This document shows positions 27,097 through 35,563 of a DNA stretch of 64,000 bases, piece by piece (the first letter of the stretch is position 1; the number at the start of each line of letters is the position of its first letter). Origin of the DNA: Haladaptatus litoreus (GTDB taxonomy: Archaea > Halobacteriota > Halobacteria > Halobacteriales > Haladaptataceae); contig NZ_FTNO01000004.1 of the NCBI RefSeq assembly GCF_900156425.1, positions 186,001 through 250,000 on the forward strand, written 5' to 3'. A program made the translations under genes and the position numbers. The notes beneath the pieces were generated by a model. That model searched no databases. It saw only the letters and a program-made list of their open reading frames with translations, and was not told the DNA's origin.

Positions 27097-28629
27097 TTAG
27101 AACGACGCGAGGCCGAGATATTCGACGATGGAAATAATGCCTGCACCGGTCAGGAACGCCCCAGCAATAATGAGTCCGACGGTGAGCATCCAACCACTAC
27201 GGAGTTCTTCAGGGAGTGCCGTTCGTTCGGCCCAGAGCATCGCCCAACACCAGAGCCCGCATCCAAACACACCACCCAGTATGGATGCCGGGGTGACGAT
27301 CGCGACGGCTGATAGATCGGACCACATCAGCACGAGTCCGAGTCCACCAGCATATACAATAGTTATCAAACGCGCCGTTCCCATTCGTTGGCGTTCCAGG
27401 CTACGCGCAGCTTTCGAGAAGGGTTTGACCGTTTCCAGCCACGTCCACGTGTATCCTTCCCACGTCGCGTAGAGCGTTCCGAATAGCGCAAAGAACACCC
27501 CGATCTTCCAAAGGATCGTTAGCCCTGGGTGAATGGCGGCGAACCACTGCGCCTGAAACGTGTAGAGGTCGAGGTCGGAGGGGATCAGCTGTGCCTCATG
27601 AAGGCTCTGAGCGCCCAGCACCATCGCGGCGGCCGTAAAGAAGGTGATCGCCGTGAACGAAATCAGTACGTCAATCTGTGGAGCTTTCAACCACGATTTT
27701 GCTCGTTGCAGGTTGCTTTCGCTCACGTCAAGTGGCACTTCCTTTCCTGGGGCAAGCTCGCGGACGACGTCGGAGACTTCTTCGGAATCGGAGCGCCGAA
27801 GGATGCCCCAGCGACGTTTTTTCGAATAGCCGACGTAGCCGATGTAGTCGTATATACCGCCGCCAACCGCACCCATATACGTGACAACTTCAATCCAGAC
27901 GGATCGCTCCGCTACAGTTGGATATTTGTTATAAACGAACGGGGCGTAATCGGAAGGCATGGATGGAACCAAGCCCCCGAGGACACCGAACAGAGATGGC
28001 TGAGCGGCGATGGCGAGAACGGCGATGGTCGCCGAGAGGAAGGCGACAATGACGATTTGTGCGCGTTCGACGTATTCGTAGCCACCCACGAAGACCAATC
28101 CAGCGGTTGTGACCATCAGGATGGTTCCGACCGACGCAAACATGGTATCGTTCATCGGGAGTCCAAGAGCCCAAGCCGTGATCTGGCCAAGCATCTTGGC
28201 CAGCCCGCCAACCCACGATGGGAAGGCGACGATGGCAATCCCACCCATTAAGAGGGTGAACCATCCTCGAGGTCCCGGTAACTTCGCCCAGCGGGACATC
28301 ACGTGCTCACCTGTAAGGGTATAATATCGAACACCGGAATACGTCATTATTCCTTTCACGAGTCCCGCCCAGACTAGTGCCCAAATAATCGACAATCCGA
28401 AAATAGCACCTCCACGGGGAGCGAACAGCGTTTCACCTGATCCCAGCGTGACGGAGGCAACGATCGCACCAGGGCCGAAATATGCGAGTAATTTTTTCCA
28501 GTTCCGAGACCCTGATTTGAGTTCCGTCGGTGGCTCTGGAAATGAAATCCCGTCTTCGCTCGGTAAGACAGTTTCTTCGATCGTGCTGTGCTCTGTTTGT
28601 GGTGGTTCATGTTCTACCTTCGCACACAT
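27097..28629 (-). CDS. Large Nramp-like membrane transporter without the DPGN motif
   Basis: A 510-residue protein with about a 45-residue hydrophilic N-terminus and 11-12 hydrophobic helices of Nramp type. Helix 1 reads YFGPGAIVASVTLGSGE (from residue 50), where metal Nramps have DPGN. A long charged loop (about 275-320) follows the helix-6 region VVTYMGAVGGGIYDYIGYVG. It is the distal gene of the leftward sugar-acid cluster, after an MFS carrier. Uptake of an organic solute rather than Mn or Fe is inferred from the missing ligands and the neighbours. Confidence 0.82.
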   Translation of the reverse strand: MCAKVEHEPPQTEHSTIEETVLPSEDGISFPEPPTELKSGSRNWKKLLAYFGPGAIVASVTLGSGETLFAPRGGAIFGLSIIWALVWAGLVKGIMTYSGVRYYTLTGEHVMSRWAKLPGPRGWFTLLMGGIAIVAFPSWVGGLAKMLGQITAWALGLPMNDTMFASVGTILMVTTAGLVFVGGYEYVERAQIVIVAFLSATIAVLAIAAQPSLFGVLGGLVPSMPSDYAPFVYNKYPTVAERSVWIEVVTYMGAVGGGIYDYIGYVGYSKKRRWGILRRSDSEEVSDVVRELAPGKEVPLDVSESNLQRAKSWLKAPQIDVLISFTAITFFTAAAMVLGAQSLHEAQLIPSDLDLYTFQAQWFAAIHPGLTILWKIGVFFALFGTLYATWEGYTWTWLETVKPFSKAARSLERQRMGTARLITIVYAGGLGLVLMWSDLSAVAIVTPASILGGVFGCGLWCWAMLWAERTALPEELRSGWMLTVGLIIAGAFLTGAGIISIVEYLGLASF

Positions 28630-28736
28630 ACTGTAACCTCTACTACCTTGTCAGATAAAGTCATACATGGTTAATAAACATTTCTATTGTATGCATGAAG
28701 TAAATATTTCTGTCAATGTGTTTTATAGCGTATATA

Positions 28737-29972
28737 TTATTTAACTTCTAAACTTCTGTTATCTCCCCGTCGAAGCCGCTCCGAAACGATTGCGGCGATA
28801 ATGGCGAGTATCGCGAGTAAACCGAAGAGCCACGAAAAGCTCGCTCGTGTAAGGACGTATCCAGCGATAGTCGCACCCAAAGCACCAACGCCAAAGACAC
28901 CGGCGTACGTATATCCGTAACTCAATCCACGAGTGTCGGAAGACGAATAATCCGCGACGGTAGCTTGCATGAGCGGCTGCTCACCGAAGAGGAACACGCC
29001 AAGAAGAATACTCAGAGGAACAAGGTTCCACACACTCGGTTGCGTGATCGCTGCAAACATGGCGGAGACACCCGCCAATCCGATAAAAACGAAAACGAGT
29101 CCGCGGACAGGATTCACTCGATCGACGAGCCATCCACCAACGTACTGGCCGAAGACACCGACGAGCAGCAAACCACTGTATAGGTACTGAGACGTCCCAC
29201 GAAACAAGTCCGCTGTGATGGCGGACTCTGACGTGATTACCGTGTCGAAGACGTCAGGGAGGAAGGTCAGAATACCTCGGTAGAACAACCCTTCTAAAAC
29301 CACCAACAGGAATATCACGGCGAACCCACGAGCGAAGAGTCGTTTCGATGATGCACCGAACTCGGCCATCGAGAACCCGCCCTGTGGATCGACAGCCATT
29401 CCTCCATTGCTTACGCGAGCAGGTTTCTCGATAGGAACAAGAAGCGTAACAATACCGACGAGGAGAGCCGGGGCGACGAGCAGCGAAGCCACGTATCGCC
29501 ACGACAACTCCAGGAGTAGCACTGAAACGAGGAGTGGGCCAACTGCAGTACCCACGTTACCTGCCACGCCATGGAACGCTAGTCCGCGCCCACGTTCCGA
29601 GACGGTGCGGCTGATCAGTGAGAGCCCGGTAGGATGATACATACTCGCGGACCCACCCCAGACTATCAAGCCGATGGTAAGGATGAAAATGCTCGGTGCG
29701 AGACTTATGATGACGAATCCGACACCCATTCCCAGCACACTGATCGCGATGAGTTTGCGTGTATCATAGCTATCGGCAAGAATACCGCTCGGAAGCGCTC
29801 CGAGGCCGAACAGGACGTATCCGACGGTGACGACGAATCCGATCATCGCTGTATCGACGGTGTACGTCGTCATCCAGATCGGAATGAGGAGCGGAATGGT
29901 GAGTTCATACGTATGTACCAGCCCATGTGCGAACGATGCGACAGCGACTGTTCGTCGATCGTTACTATTCAT
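28737..29972 (-). CDS. Major facilitator superfamily transporter
   Basis: A 411-residue carrier with 12 predicted helices and an MFS loop 2-3 signature of the form GALPSGILADSYDTRKLI (about residues 64-81). A central hydrophilic loop, VSNGGMAVDPQGGFS, separates the two halves. ATG 29972 (MNSNDRRTVAVASFAHG) gives a standard start; an ATG nine codons upstream is possible. It lies between the UxaA-family genes and the Nramp-like carrier in the same orientation, so it probably imports a substrate of the cluster. Confidence 0.88.
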   Translation of the reverse strand: MNSNDRRTVAVASFAHGLVHTYELTIPLLIPIWMTTYTVDTAMIGFVVTVGYVLFGLGALPSGILADSYDTRKLIAISVLGMGVGFVIISLAPSIFILTIGLIVWGGSASMYHPTGLSLISRTVSERGRGLAFHGVAGNVGTAVGPLLVSVLLLELSWRYVASLLVAPALLVGIVTLLVPIEKPARVSNGGMAVDPQGGFSMAEFGASSKRLFARGFAVIFLLVVLEGLFYRGILTFLPDVFDTVITSESAITADLFRGTSQYLYSGLLLVGVFGQYVGGWLVDRVNPVRGLVFVFIGLAGVSAMFAAITQPSVWNLVPLSILLGVFLFGEQPLMQATVADYSSSDTRGLSYGYTYAGVFGVGALGATIAGYVLTRASFSWLFGLLAILAIIAAIVSERLRRGDNRSLEVK

Positions 29973-30067
29973 TGCAGACACCGCTGGTGATAGCCCCACG
30001 GGTACGACGCATTGAGCCTTGATTCGGGACCGTCATCGAGGATTGAGGGTACACAAATAACATATAA

Positions 30068-31162
30068 TCACATCGATGGTCCGACACGTGTGATCGCGAA
30101 TTCCGTCAGGCCGTGTTTGTCTGCCGCACAGGGATTCCCGTTGCCAACATTTCGAATCCGCGTCAGTAGGTCGTTTTTGGTGGCCGCTGTTGCGTCGATA
30201 TCGATGTCTTCGGCAAGCGCCGTAACTGTGGAACGTTCTCCGGAGACCTTGATAACGGGGGCTATCGGATGACCGGCGGGTATCCCGTCCGCCGTGAGAT
30301 GGACGAGAAGGTTCGCGCCCGCTGCGATCAGTCCAGTTGCTGCTTCTTCGAACCGTGATGGTGAATCGACAATTCCAACGCCGGAATCGTGAGATGCAGC
30401 GGACCCATACTCCAGCACTTCTTCAATGTCACCCGACCCCCATTCGCGAGTTATTTCGTCGAAATTACCCGCTGCAGCACGCATTCCGACATGCGTCGCC
30501 CGGGGTGGCTTGTCTCGGTGCCGGGAAAGCAACGCCTCGAGATCGGATTGAGCGTCTGGAACGGTAAGTGTGCGCGCGGCTTCCGGATGTACGACCAGGG
30601 GTTCGTTTCCTGCAGCGACGATTCGAATATCCATCTCGGTTAGTTCACTGATTACGTCGCCGACGAGGGGTGCTGCGACCTCACGCGTGCTCTCGCGGAG
30701 ATCACTTGCGATAACACCGACGGTCAACCTCCGCAGTGAGACGGATTTCTTGCGGATGTCCGCTTGCGTCCATAGCTCTTGAGCAAGTTCGACACCTTGC
30801 TCGACGCACGCTTCAGTGCTTCCAACATTCTGAATCGAGACCTCTCTAACGGGTACACCTCGTTCGGAGAGTGAGCTAGCCACTTCTGTACTCTGTACTT
30901 CCTCACAACCGAGTCCGACTACAACGACACCTGCGACGTTCGGGTTGGTTCCGATGCCGACGAGTGTTCGCGCCGTTTGTTCATTATCCGCGCCGAGCTG
31001 AGCGCACCCGTGATCGTGTGGGGTCGCTCGAGCGTATGGAAGTCGTGCCGCGATTCGGTCGGCAACGTGATGGGAACAGATCACCGATGGAACGATGAGA
31101 ACGTGGTTGCGTATCCCGACTTCCCCGTTCGAACGTTCGTATCCCTGGAGTGACTGTTTCAT
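30068..31162 (-). CDS. UxaA-family protein lacking the catalytic cysteine motif
   Basis: A 364-residue protein of the altronate/galactarate dehydratase C-terminal (UxaA) family: GYERSNGEVGIRNHVLIVPS at the start, VVVGLGCEEV (about 80), VREVSIQNVGSTE, and GIPAGHPIAPVIKVSG near the end. The motif that is ECGGSDATSG in the paralogue at 31461 reads ASDLRESTREV here, so the expected iron-binding Cys is missing. The start overlaps the SAF-domain gene by one base (TAATG). It may be a non-catalytic partner subunit, or have a different active site. Confidence 0.85.
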   Translation of the reverse strand: MKQSLQGYERSNGEVGIRNHVLIVPSVICSHHVADRIAARLPYARATPHDHGCAQLGADNEQTARTLVGIGTNPNVAGVVVVGLGCEEVQSTEVASSLSERGVPVREVSIQNVGSTEACVEQGVELAQELWTQADIRKKSVSLRRLTVGVIASDLRESTREVAAPLVGDVISELTEMDIRIVAAGNEPLVVHPEAARTLTVPDAQSDLEALLSRHRDKPPRATHVGMRAAAGNFDEITREWGSGDIEEVLEYGSAASHDSGVGIVDSPSRFEEAATGLIAAGANLLVHLTADGIPAGHPIAPVIKVSGERSTVTALAEDIDIDATAATKNDLLTRIRNVGNGNPCAADKHGLTEFAITRVGPSM

Positions 31163-31464
31163 TATTTGGTTTCCTCCTGGTCACCTCGACCACGAGTGCT
31201 CTCACAATTGTGTGTATGTACCCAAGTTCCTGAGGGGACGTCTGCCGTTGCACGGCCGATAACGGCACCGTATTTGTAAATATCTTCCCCGCGCTCTATC
31301 GGGCCAAGTGCAAATTTATGCCCGAATGGAACCCGGTCGGCGAGTACGATTTTCCCGCTGTCAAAATTCAATACGCGTCCGGACTCGAGGTCTTCGAGTG
31401 CGGTCGCAACTGAGTCCTGTTGGTCCATGAGCAGTGCTGCATCTTCGATCACATCGCCTTTCAT
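31162..31464 (-). CDS. UxaA-family SAF-domain subunit (small subunit)
   Basis: A 100-residue SAF-domain protein equal to the N-terminal domain of altronate/galactarate dehydratases. Recognisable parts are LADRVPFGHKFALGPIERGE and IYKYGAVIGRATADV, followed by the metal-binding tail HTHNCES. In many bacteria this domain is fused to the large UxaA domain; here it is a separate gene. It overlaps the upstream gene by 4 bp and the downstream gene by 1 bp, so the three are made together. Confidence 0.9.
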   Translation of the reverse strand: MKGDVIEDAALLMDQQDSVATALEDLESGRVLNFDSGKIVLADRVPFGHKFALGPIERGEDIYKYGAVIGRATADVPSGTWVHTHNCESTRGRGDQEETK

Positions 31465-32642
31465 ACTGCGCTCTCCAATTCTCGTGGTTGAATCTCGTTG
31501 ATCGCGAACTCCTGAAGCTGTCGGCGTTCAGCCTCGGTTCGTTGTCCATCTGCGACCGCTTTGATGGTCTCGTAGACTCGTTCACCGACTGCCTCGATAT
31601 CCTCTCCGTTGACAATCGTCGACACGTTTACGTCCATATTATTTCGCATCTTTTTCCAGGTACTCGGATTACCTGTGACCTTGATGACTGGCGCTATCGG
31701 GTTTCCTGTCGTCGACCCTCGACCTGTTGTAAACGCGATTATCTGTGCGCCGCCGGCGACCTTTGCGACGACGCTCTCGACATCGTACCCGGGTGTATCC
31801 ATAAGGACGAGCCCATTGCCGGACGGTAATTTTTCCCCGTAATCGACGATGCCACGTATCGGGGTCGTTCCACCCTTCGCGATCGCTCCGAGGCTCTTTT
31901 CTTCGATTGTCGTCAACCCTCCTTCCTGATTGCCGGGTGTAGGTTGTGCTCCGCGGAGGTCGACTCCCATCAGTTTCGCCTGTCCCTCGCGCGCTTCGAC
32001 GCGTTCGAGAAGTCGCTCACGAGTTTTCTCGTCAGCACATCGTTCGGCGAGGATGTGTTCTGCACCGATGAATTCTGGCGTCTCGCTGAAACAAGCCGTC
32101 CCACCCGCAGCAATAAGTCGGTCTGCTGCATTCCCCACTGCGGGATTGGCCGCGATACCGCTCGTTGCGTCACTTCCTCCACATTCCGCGCCAAAAATCA
32201 GTTCCGACATATCTGCCTCTTCGCGTCGTGCATTCGATACACTCTCGTACAAGCTTTCGATGAGCTTTTGCCCCGCATCGAGTGTTCGTTTTGTCCCTCC
32301 ACAGTCTTGGATCGAGAGCGTCTCAACCGGCTTGCCACTCGTCGCAATTCGATCCGCGAGCGATTCGGCATCGATGTCTTCGGTACCGAGTTCGAGTACG
32401 ACGGCGGTACCAACGTTCGGATTTCGACCGACGCCAGCCAAGACGCGTTCTGTTTGCCTCCGCGCCGGTGTGGGTTGTGCCGTCCCCATTTGATGAGGTG
32501 TGGCACGTGCCCATGTGCCGGATTCGGTCGCGATTTGCCGGGCAACCGGACTGGCCGCCACCGACGTCGGAATGATGGCGACGTGATTTCGGACGCCGAT
32601 CTGGCCATCGCTTCGGCGATACCCGCGAAATGTTGCACACAT
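31461..32642 (-). CDS. UxaA-family dehydratase large subunit
   Basis: A 393-residue altronate/galactarate dehydratase large subunit. It has the family start GYRRSDGQIGVRNHVAIIP, VVLELGTEDID, SIQDCGGTKRT and the catalytic FGAECGGSDATSGIAANPAV (about 169-188), followed by ACFSETPEFIGAEH and GNPIAPVIKVTGN. The enzyme would dehydrate a sugar acid to a 2-keto-3-deoxy acid using Fe(II). With the SAF subunit it should form the active pair. It is downstream of the lut genes in the same orientation; the sugar acid is not identifiable. Confidence 0.9.
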   Translation of the reverse strand: MCATFRGYRRSDGQIGVRNHVAIIPTSVAASPVARQIATESGTWARATPHQMGTAQPTPARRQTERVLAGVGRNPNVGTAVVLELGTEDIDAESLADRIATSGKPVETLSIQDCGGTKRTLDAGQKLIESLYESVSNARREEADMSELIFGAECGGSDATSGIAANPAVGNAADRLIAAGGTACFSETPEFIGAEHILAERCADEKTRERLLERVEAREGQAKLMGVDLRGAQPTPGNQEGGLTTIEEKSLGAIAKGGTTPIRGIVDYGEKLPSGNGLVLMDTPGYDVESVVAKVAGGAQIIAFTTGRGSTTGNPIAPVIKVTGNPSTWKKMRNNMDVNVSTIVNGEDIEAVGERVYETIKAVADGQRTEAERRQLQEFAINEIQPRELESAV

Positions 32643-32815
32643 ACGCCTTCTTCATTCTCAGGGCTGTGCTATAGGTTTTACTTCGTGAGAAGAGAAAGTA
32701 CCGACAACACTCCCAACCGTTTGAGCATTATCGCCAGTCCAATGTTCGATTCAATGTTATTGCCCTTCTCCGATAGTTCACCCCCACCTCAAATGAGAAA
32801 TACTGTGAAAAGGCG

Positions 32816-35020
32816 TCAGCGCTCGTCGGGTACAAGTAATTCGATCGGATGTTTCACATCGCTAGCCAGGAGATCAGCGAGTTGCTCGGTACACGAGGTT
32901 CCGGAGGCGACGATCGTCCGGTCAGTTTTATCGGCGAACTGTTCGCCAAGGGTCGAACCCAGGTCCATACTCAGTTCGTAATACTCCGATTTGTACCCAA
33001 AGCTGCCGGCCATGCCACAACATTCGACGTCGGAGGTGATGACATCGTACCCGAGCCGATCGAAGACCGCTTCGGTATATGCATCGAGTCCTAACGTCCG
33101 TTGCTGGCAATGACTGTGGTAGGCGAGTCTCGAGTGCTGACTCGAGAGTGAGTCTGCATCAGCACCATTTTCCAATAGACCAAAGACGTACTCGAGAACC
33201 TCGTAGCTGTTTTCCGAGAGCATCTCGAACGCGCTAGCAGGGAGTAGCTTTTCGTAATCACGACGGAACATGGCTATATCGCTCGGTTCGATGACGACGA
33301 TGTCAGCTCCCGCGTCGATATCGCTTCGAAGCCGGTCAGAGACTTGTCTGGCCTTCGATTCGGCGGTGTCGATCATCCCCTGTGAGAGCGGTGCTCGCCC
33401 ACTTCCGGGGATGTCCGGAATACGAACCTCGACTCCCAGTGATTCGAGAACGTTGACGGCAGCTTTCCCGCGCTCTACGAGGACATAGTTCGTGTAAACA
33501 TCCGGGTAGAGCACGGCAGTTCGGTCGGCATTACGAACCTTGCTTCCACCCCGAGCCTCGAACCAGTCGACGAGTGATTCGCGCCTGAACGATGGGAGTT
33601 CGCGTCGCTGGTCGATTCCCATGAATCGGTCCATAATATTCCTGACGGGAGACGAAGCGAGCACCCAGTTCGATACAGGAGCCGTTTTACTCCCCACCTT
33701 TGCCATCGTTTCGAAGGTACCAAACGCTCGTTTCTGGAGGTCCAGCCTCGCTGGTTCCTCGTCGGGAGTCAATCCTTCGACGAGAAAATCGAACTTGGAA
33801 CGGTCATGGTCGTGATTAAGCCGGTCGCGAACGACCGTGTTGATCCACGGAATATCGATTTTCACCGGACAAGCGGTCACACAGCGCGAACACCCTGTAC
33901 ATAGATCGTTGAACTCGGCCGCGCTTTCGATGCCGTGGACCCCCGTCTCCCAACCGGTGGCGATACCGCCGGTGTATGTTTCTCCGCCGAAGGCATGGCC
34001 GCCAACGTGCTGGAAGTTTGCGCAGGAGTTTGCGCAGGCACCACACCGAATGCAGTACAACGTCTCCCGCAGCTCCTCGTCCTCCCTCATCGCCAATCGA
34101 CCGTTATCAATTAGGACGAGGTGGAACGAACGGTCCTCATCCGTTCCAAACGCCGACGATTCGGGGTTCTCGAAATCCAACGTGGGAGAAGCGGTTGGGG
34201 GGCTGAACAGTGATACGTACTGCGAAATGTCCTGTCCAGTGGCCGACCGTGCGATGAGTTCGATAAACGGTCCAAGGTCCGAAAGTGACGGGAGTATCTT
34301 CTCGACACCGGTGACTGCAATATGAGTATCAGGGGTTACAGCACACTTTCGTGCATTCCCTTCGTTGGTAACGAGCGTAATCGTTCCCGAGTCCGCGAGT
34401 ACGAAGTTTGCGCCAGTCATCCCGACATCGGCAGCTCGAATCCGATCCCCGAGATAATCTCGCGCAAACTCGGTAAGCTGTTCCGCCGTCTCGAACGGCT
34501 CGTCGGGGTCGAAATATCGGTTGAAGAGGTCGGCGACATCGTCGGTCGTCCGATGTAGGGATGGCCCGACGAGATGGGAGGGGGCTTCGTCTGCAACCTG
34601 CAGAACGAACTCGCCGAGATCCGTCTCCCAGACATCGACATCGTCCGCTTCCAATGCCTCGTTCACTTCGATTTCCTCCGTTGTCATCGACTTACTCTTC
34701 ACGACGGTGTCTCCACTGGCTTCACCGACGACCTCTCGGATATAGGCGTTGGCATCCGCGGCGTCGTCAGCGATGTAGAGATCACCACCGTTTTCTTCGA
34801 TGGAATCACGGAGCCTTTCTACGAGTTCGGGAAGCCGCTCGATGGCATTCTCCTTGATGGAACGAGCCTCGGCACGAACCGCTTCGTAGTCGTCGAACCC
34901 TTCGACGGCATCGTATCGCTCTTCGTTGAAGTGAGTCGTGTTCTCTCGAACGCTCTCGCCCTCAGTCTCCAGCAGATGGCGGATTTTTGCAGCCTTCCGA
35001 CGTCGGGTATCGCTGCTCAT
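32816..35020 (-). CDS. LutB-LutA fusion: LUD domain, two [4Fe-4S] motifs and CCG domains
   Basis: A 734-residue protein. Residues 1-300 form a LUD domain (GMTGANFVLADSGTITLVTN, GVEKILPSLSDL). Two ferredoxin motifs follow: CIRCGACANSC (about 327) and CTGCSRCVTACPV (about 375). The last 250 residues hold cysteine-rich LutA-type domains, with HSHCQQRTLG and VECCGMAGSFG (about 665). In bacteria LutB and LutA are separate subunits of the L-lactate oxidation complex. The gene starts directly after the stop of lutC (TAGATG), so they are cotranslated. Lactate or a similar 2-hydroxy acid is the likely substrate. Confidence 0.88.
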   Translation of the reverse strand: MSSDTRRRKAAKIRHLLETEGESVRENTTHFNEERYDAVEGFDDYEAVRAEARSIKENAIERLPELVERLRDSIEENGGDLYIADDAADANAYIREVVGEASGDTVVKSKSMTTEEIEVNEALEADDVDVWETDLGEFVLQVADEAPSHLVGPSLHRTTDDVADLFNRYFDPDEPFETAEQLTEFARDYLGDRIRAADVGMTGANFVLADSGTITLVTNEGNARKCAVTPDTHIAVTGVEKILPSLSDLGPFIELIARSATGQDISQYVSLFSPPTASPTLDFENPESSAFGTDEDRSFHLVLIDNGRLAMREDEELRETLYCIRCGACANSCANFQHVGGHAFGGETYTGGIATGWETGVHGIESAAEFNDLCTGCSRCVTACPVKIDIPWINTVVRDRLNHDHDRSKFDFLVEGLTPDEEPARLDLQKRAFGTFETMAKVGSKTAPVSNWVLASSPVRNIMDRFMGIDQRRELPSFRRESLVDWFEARGGSKVRNADRTAVLYPDVYTNYVLVERGKAAVNVLESLGVEVRIPDIPGSGRAPLSQGMIDTAESKARQVSDRLRSDIDAGADIVVIEPSDIAMFRRDYEKLLPASAFEMLSENSYEVLEYVFGLLENGADADSLSSQHSRLAYHSHCQQRTLGLDAYTEAVFDRLGYDVITSDVECCGMAGSFGYKSEYYELSMDLGSTLGEQFADKTDRTIVASGTSCTEQLADLLASDVKHPIELLVPDER

Positions 35021-35563
35021 CTATCGATCCTCCACGATGATAACACAGACGTCTGCTGGCCCGTGAACCCCCTCGACGAGCGCACCCATATCACCGGTTG
35101 CGCTGACGCCAGTCGCAAAGACGGCGGATCGCCGACCGTCGGTGAACTCGCCATCCAACCATTCGAGCGCGTCGCGAACATCCGGAACAATGTCGTCTTC
35201 ACGAACCACAGCGACGTGACGAGGTGGATAGAGGCTGATCGGTTCAGTACCATTGGGGGAGGATTGTAACAGCAGACTCCCGTGTGCTGCAACACCAAGC
35301 GCGGCGGGAGTAATGCCGGTTTTCGCCTCTACGAGTTGCCGCGATGACGGGGAAAGATTCGCATCCGTTTCTTCGAGCGAGATGCCGTCGATGTCTAACG
35401 GAACGCCCACGGCAGGCAGTTCTATCTGCGCAGCGAGTGCTTCGGTAAACCCATCCGGGGTCGTACTTATACACGGAATATCGAGGGTCCCTAACGACGA
35501 CTCGAATGCCGCGACCACGTTTGTTGCCATAGTTTCACACACTGAACGGACCGTGATAATCAT
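35021..35563 (-). CDS. lutC: LUD domain protein, LutC type
   Basis: A 180-residue LUD-domain protein: GISLEETDANLSPSSRQLVE, ITPAALGVAAHGSLLL, PRHVAVVREDDIV and SAVFATGVSATGDMGALVEG with HGPADVCVIIVE at the end. These are the family's conserved blocks. LutC is the third component of the LutABC lactate oxidase. The start overlaps the LarA-like gene by 4 bp (ATGA) and the stop abuts the LutB-LutA gene. Confidence 0.88.
   Translation of the reverse strand: MIITVRSVCETMATNVVAAFESSLGTLDIPCISTTPDGFTEALAAQIELPAVGVPLDIDGISLEETDANLSPSSRQLVEAKTGITPAALGVAAHGSLLLQSSPNGTEPISLYPPRHVAVVREDDIVPDVRDALEWLDGEFTDGRRSAVFATGVSATGDMGALVEGVHGPADVCVIIVEDR

Noticed and set aside
31944-32981. 345-codon plus-strand frame opposite the UxaA and Lut genes
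   Set aside because: It spans the ends of two real minus-strand genes and has unusual Cys/Arg/Ser-rich composition, as expected of antisense frames in GC-rich DNA.
34574-35269. 231-codon plus-strand frame opposite the LutB-LutA and LutC genes
   Set aside because: Antisense to two well-supported coupled genes and without recognisable motifs.
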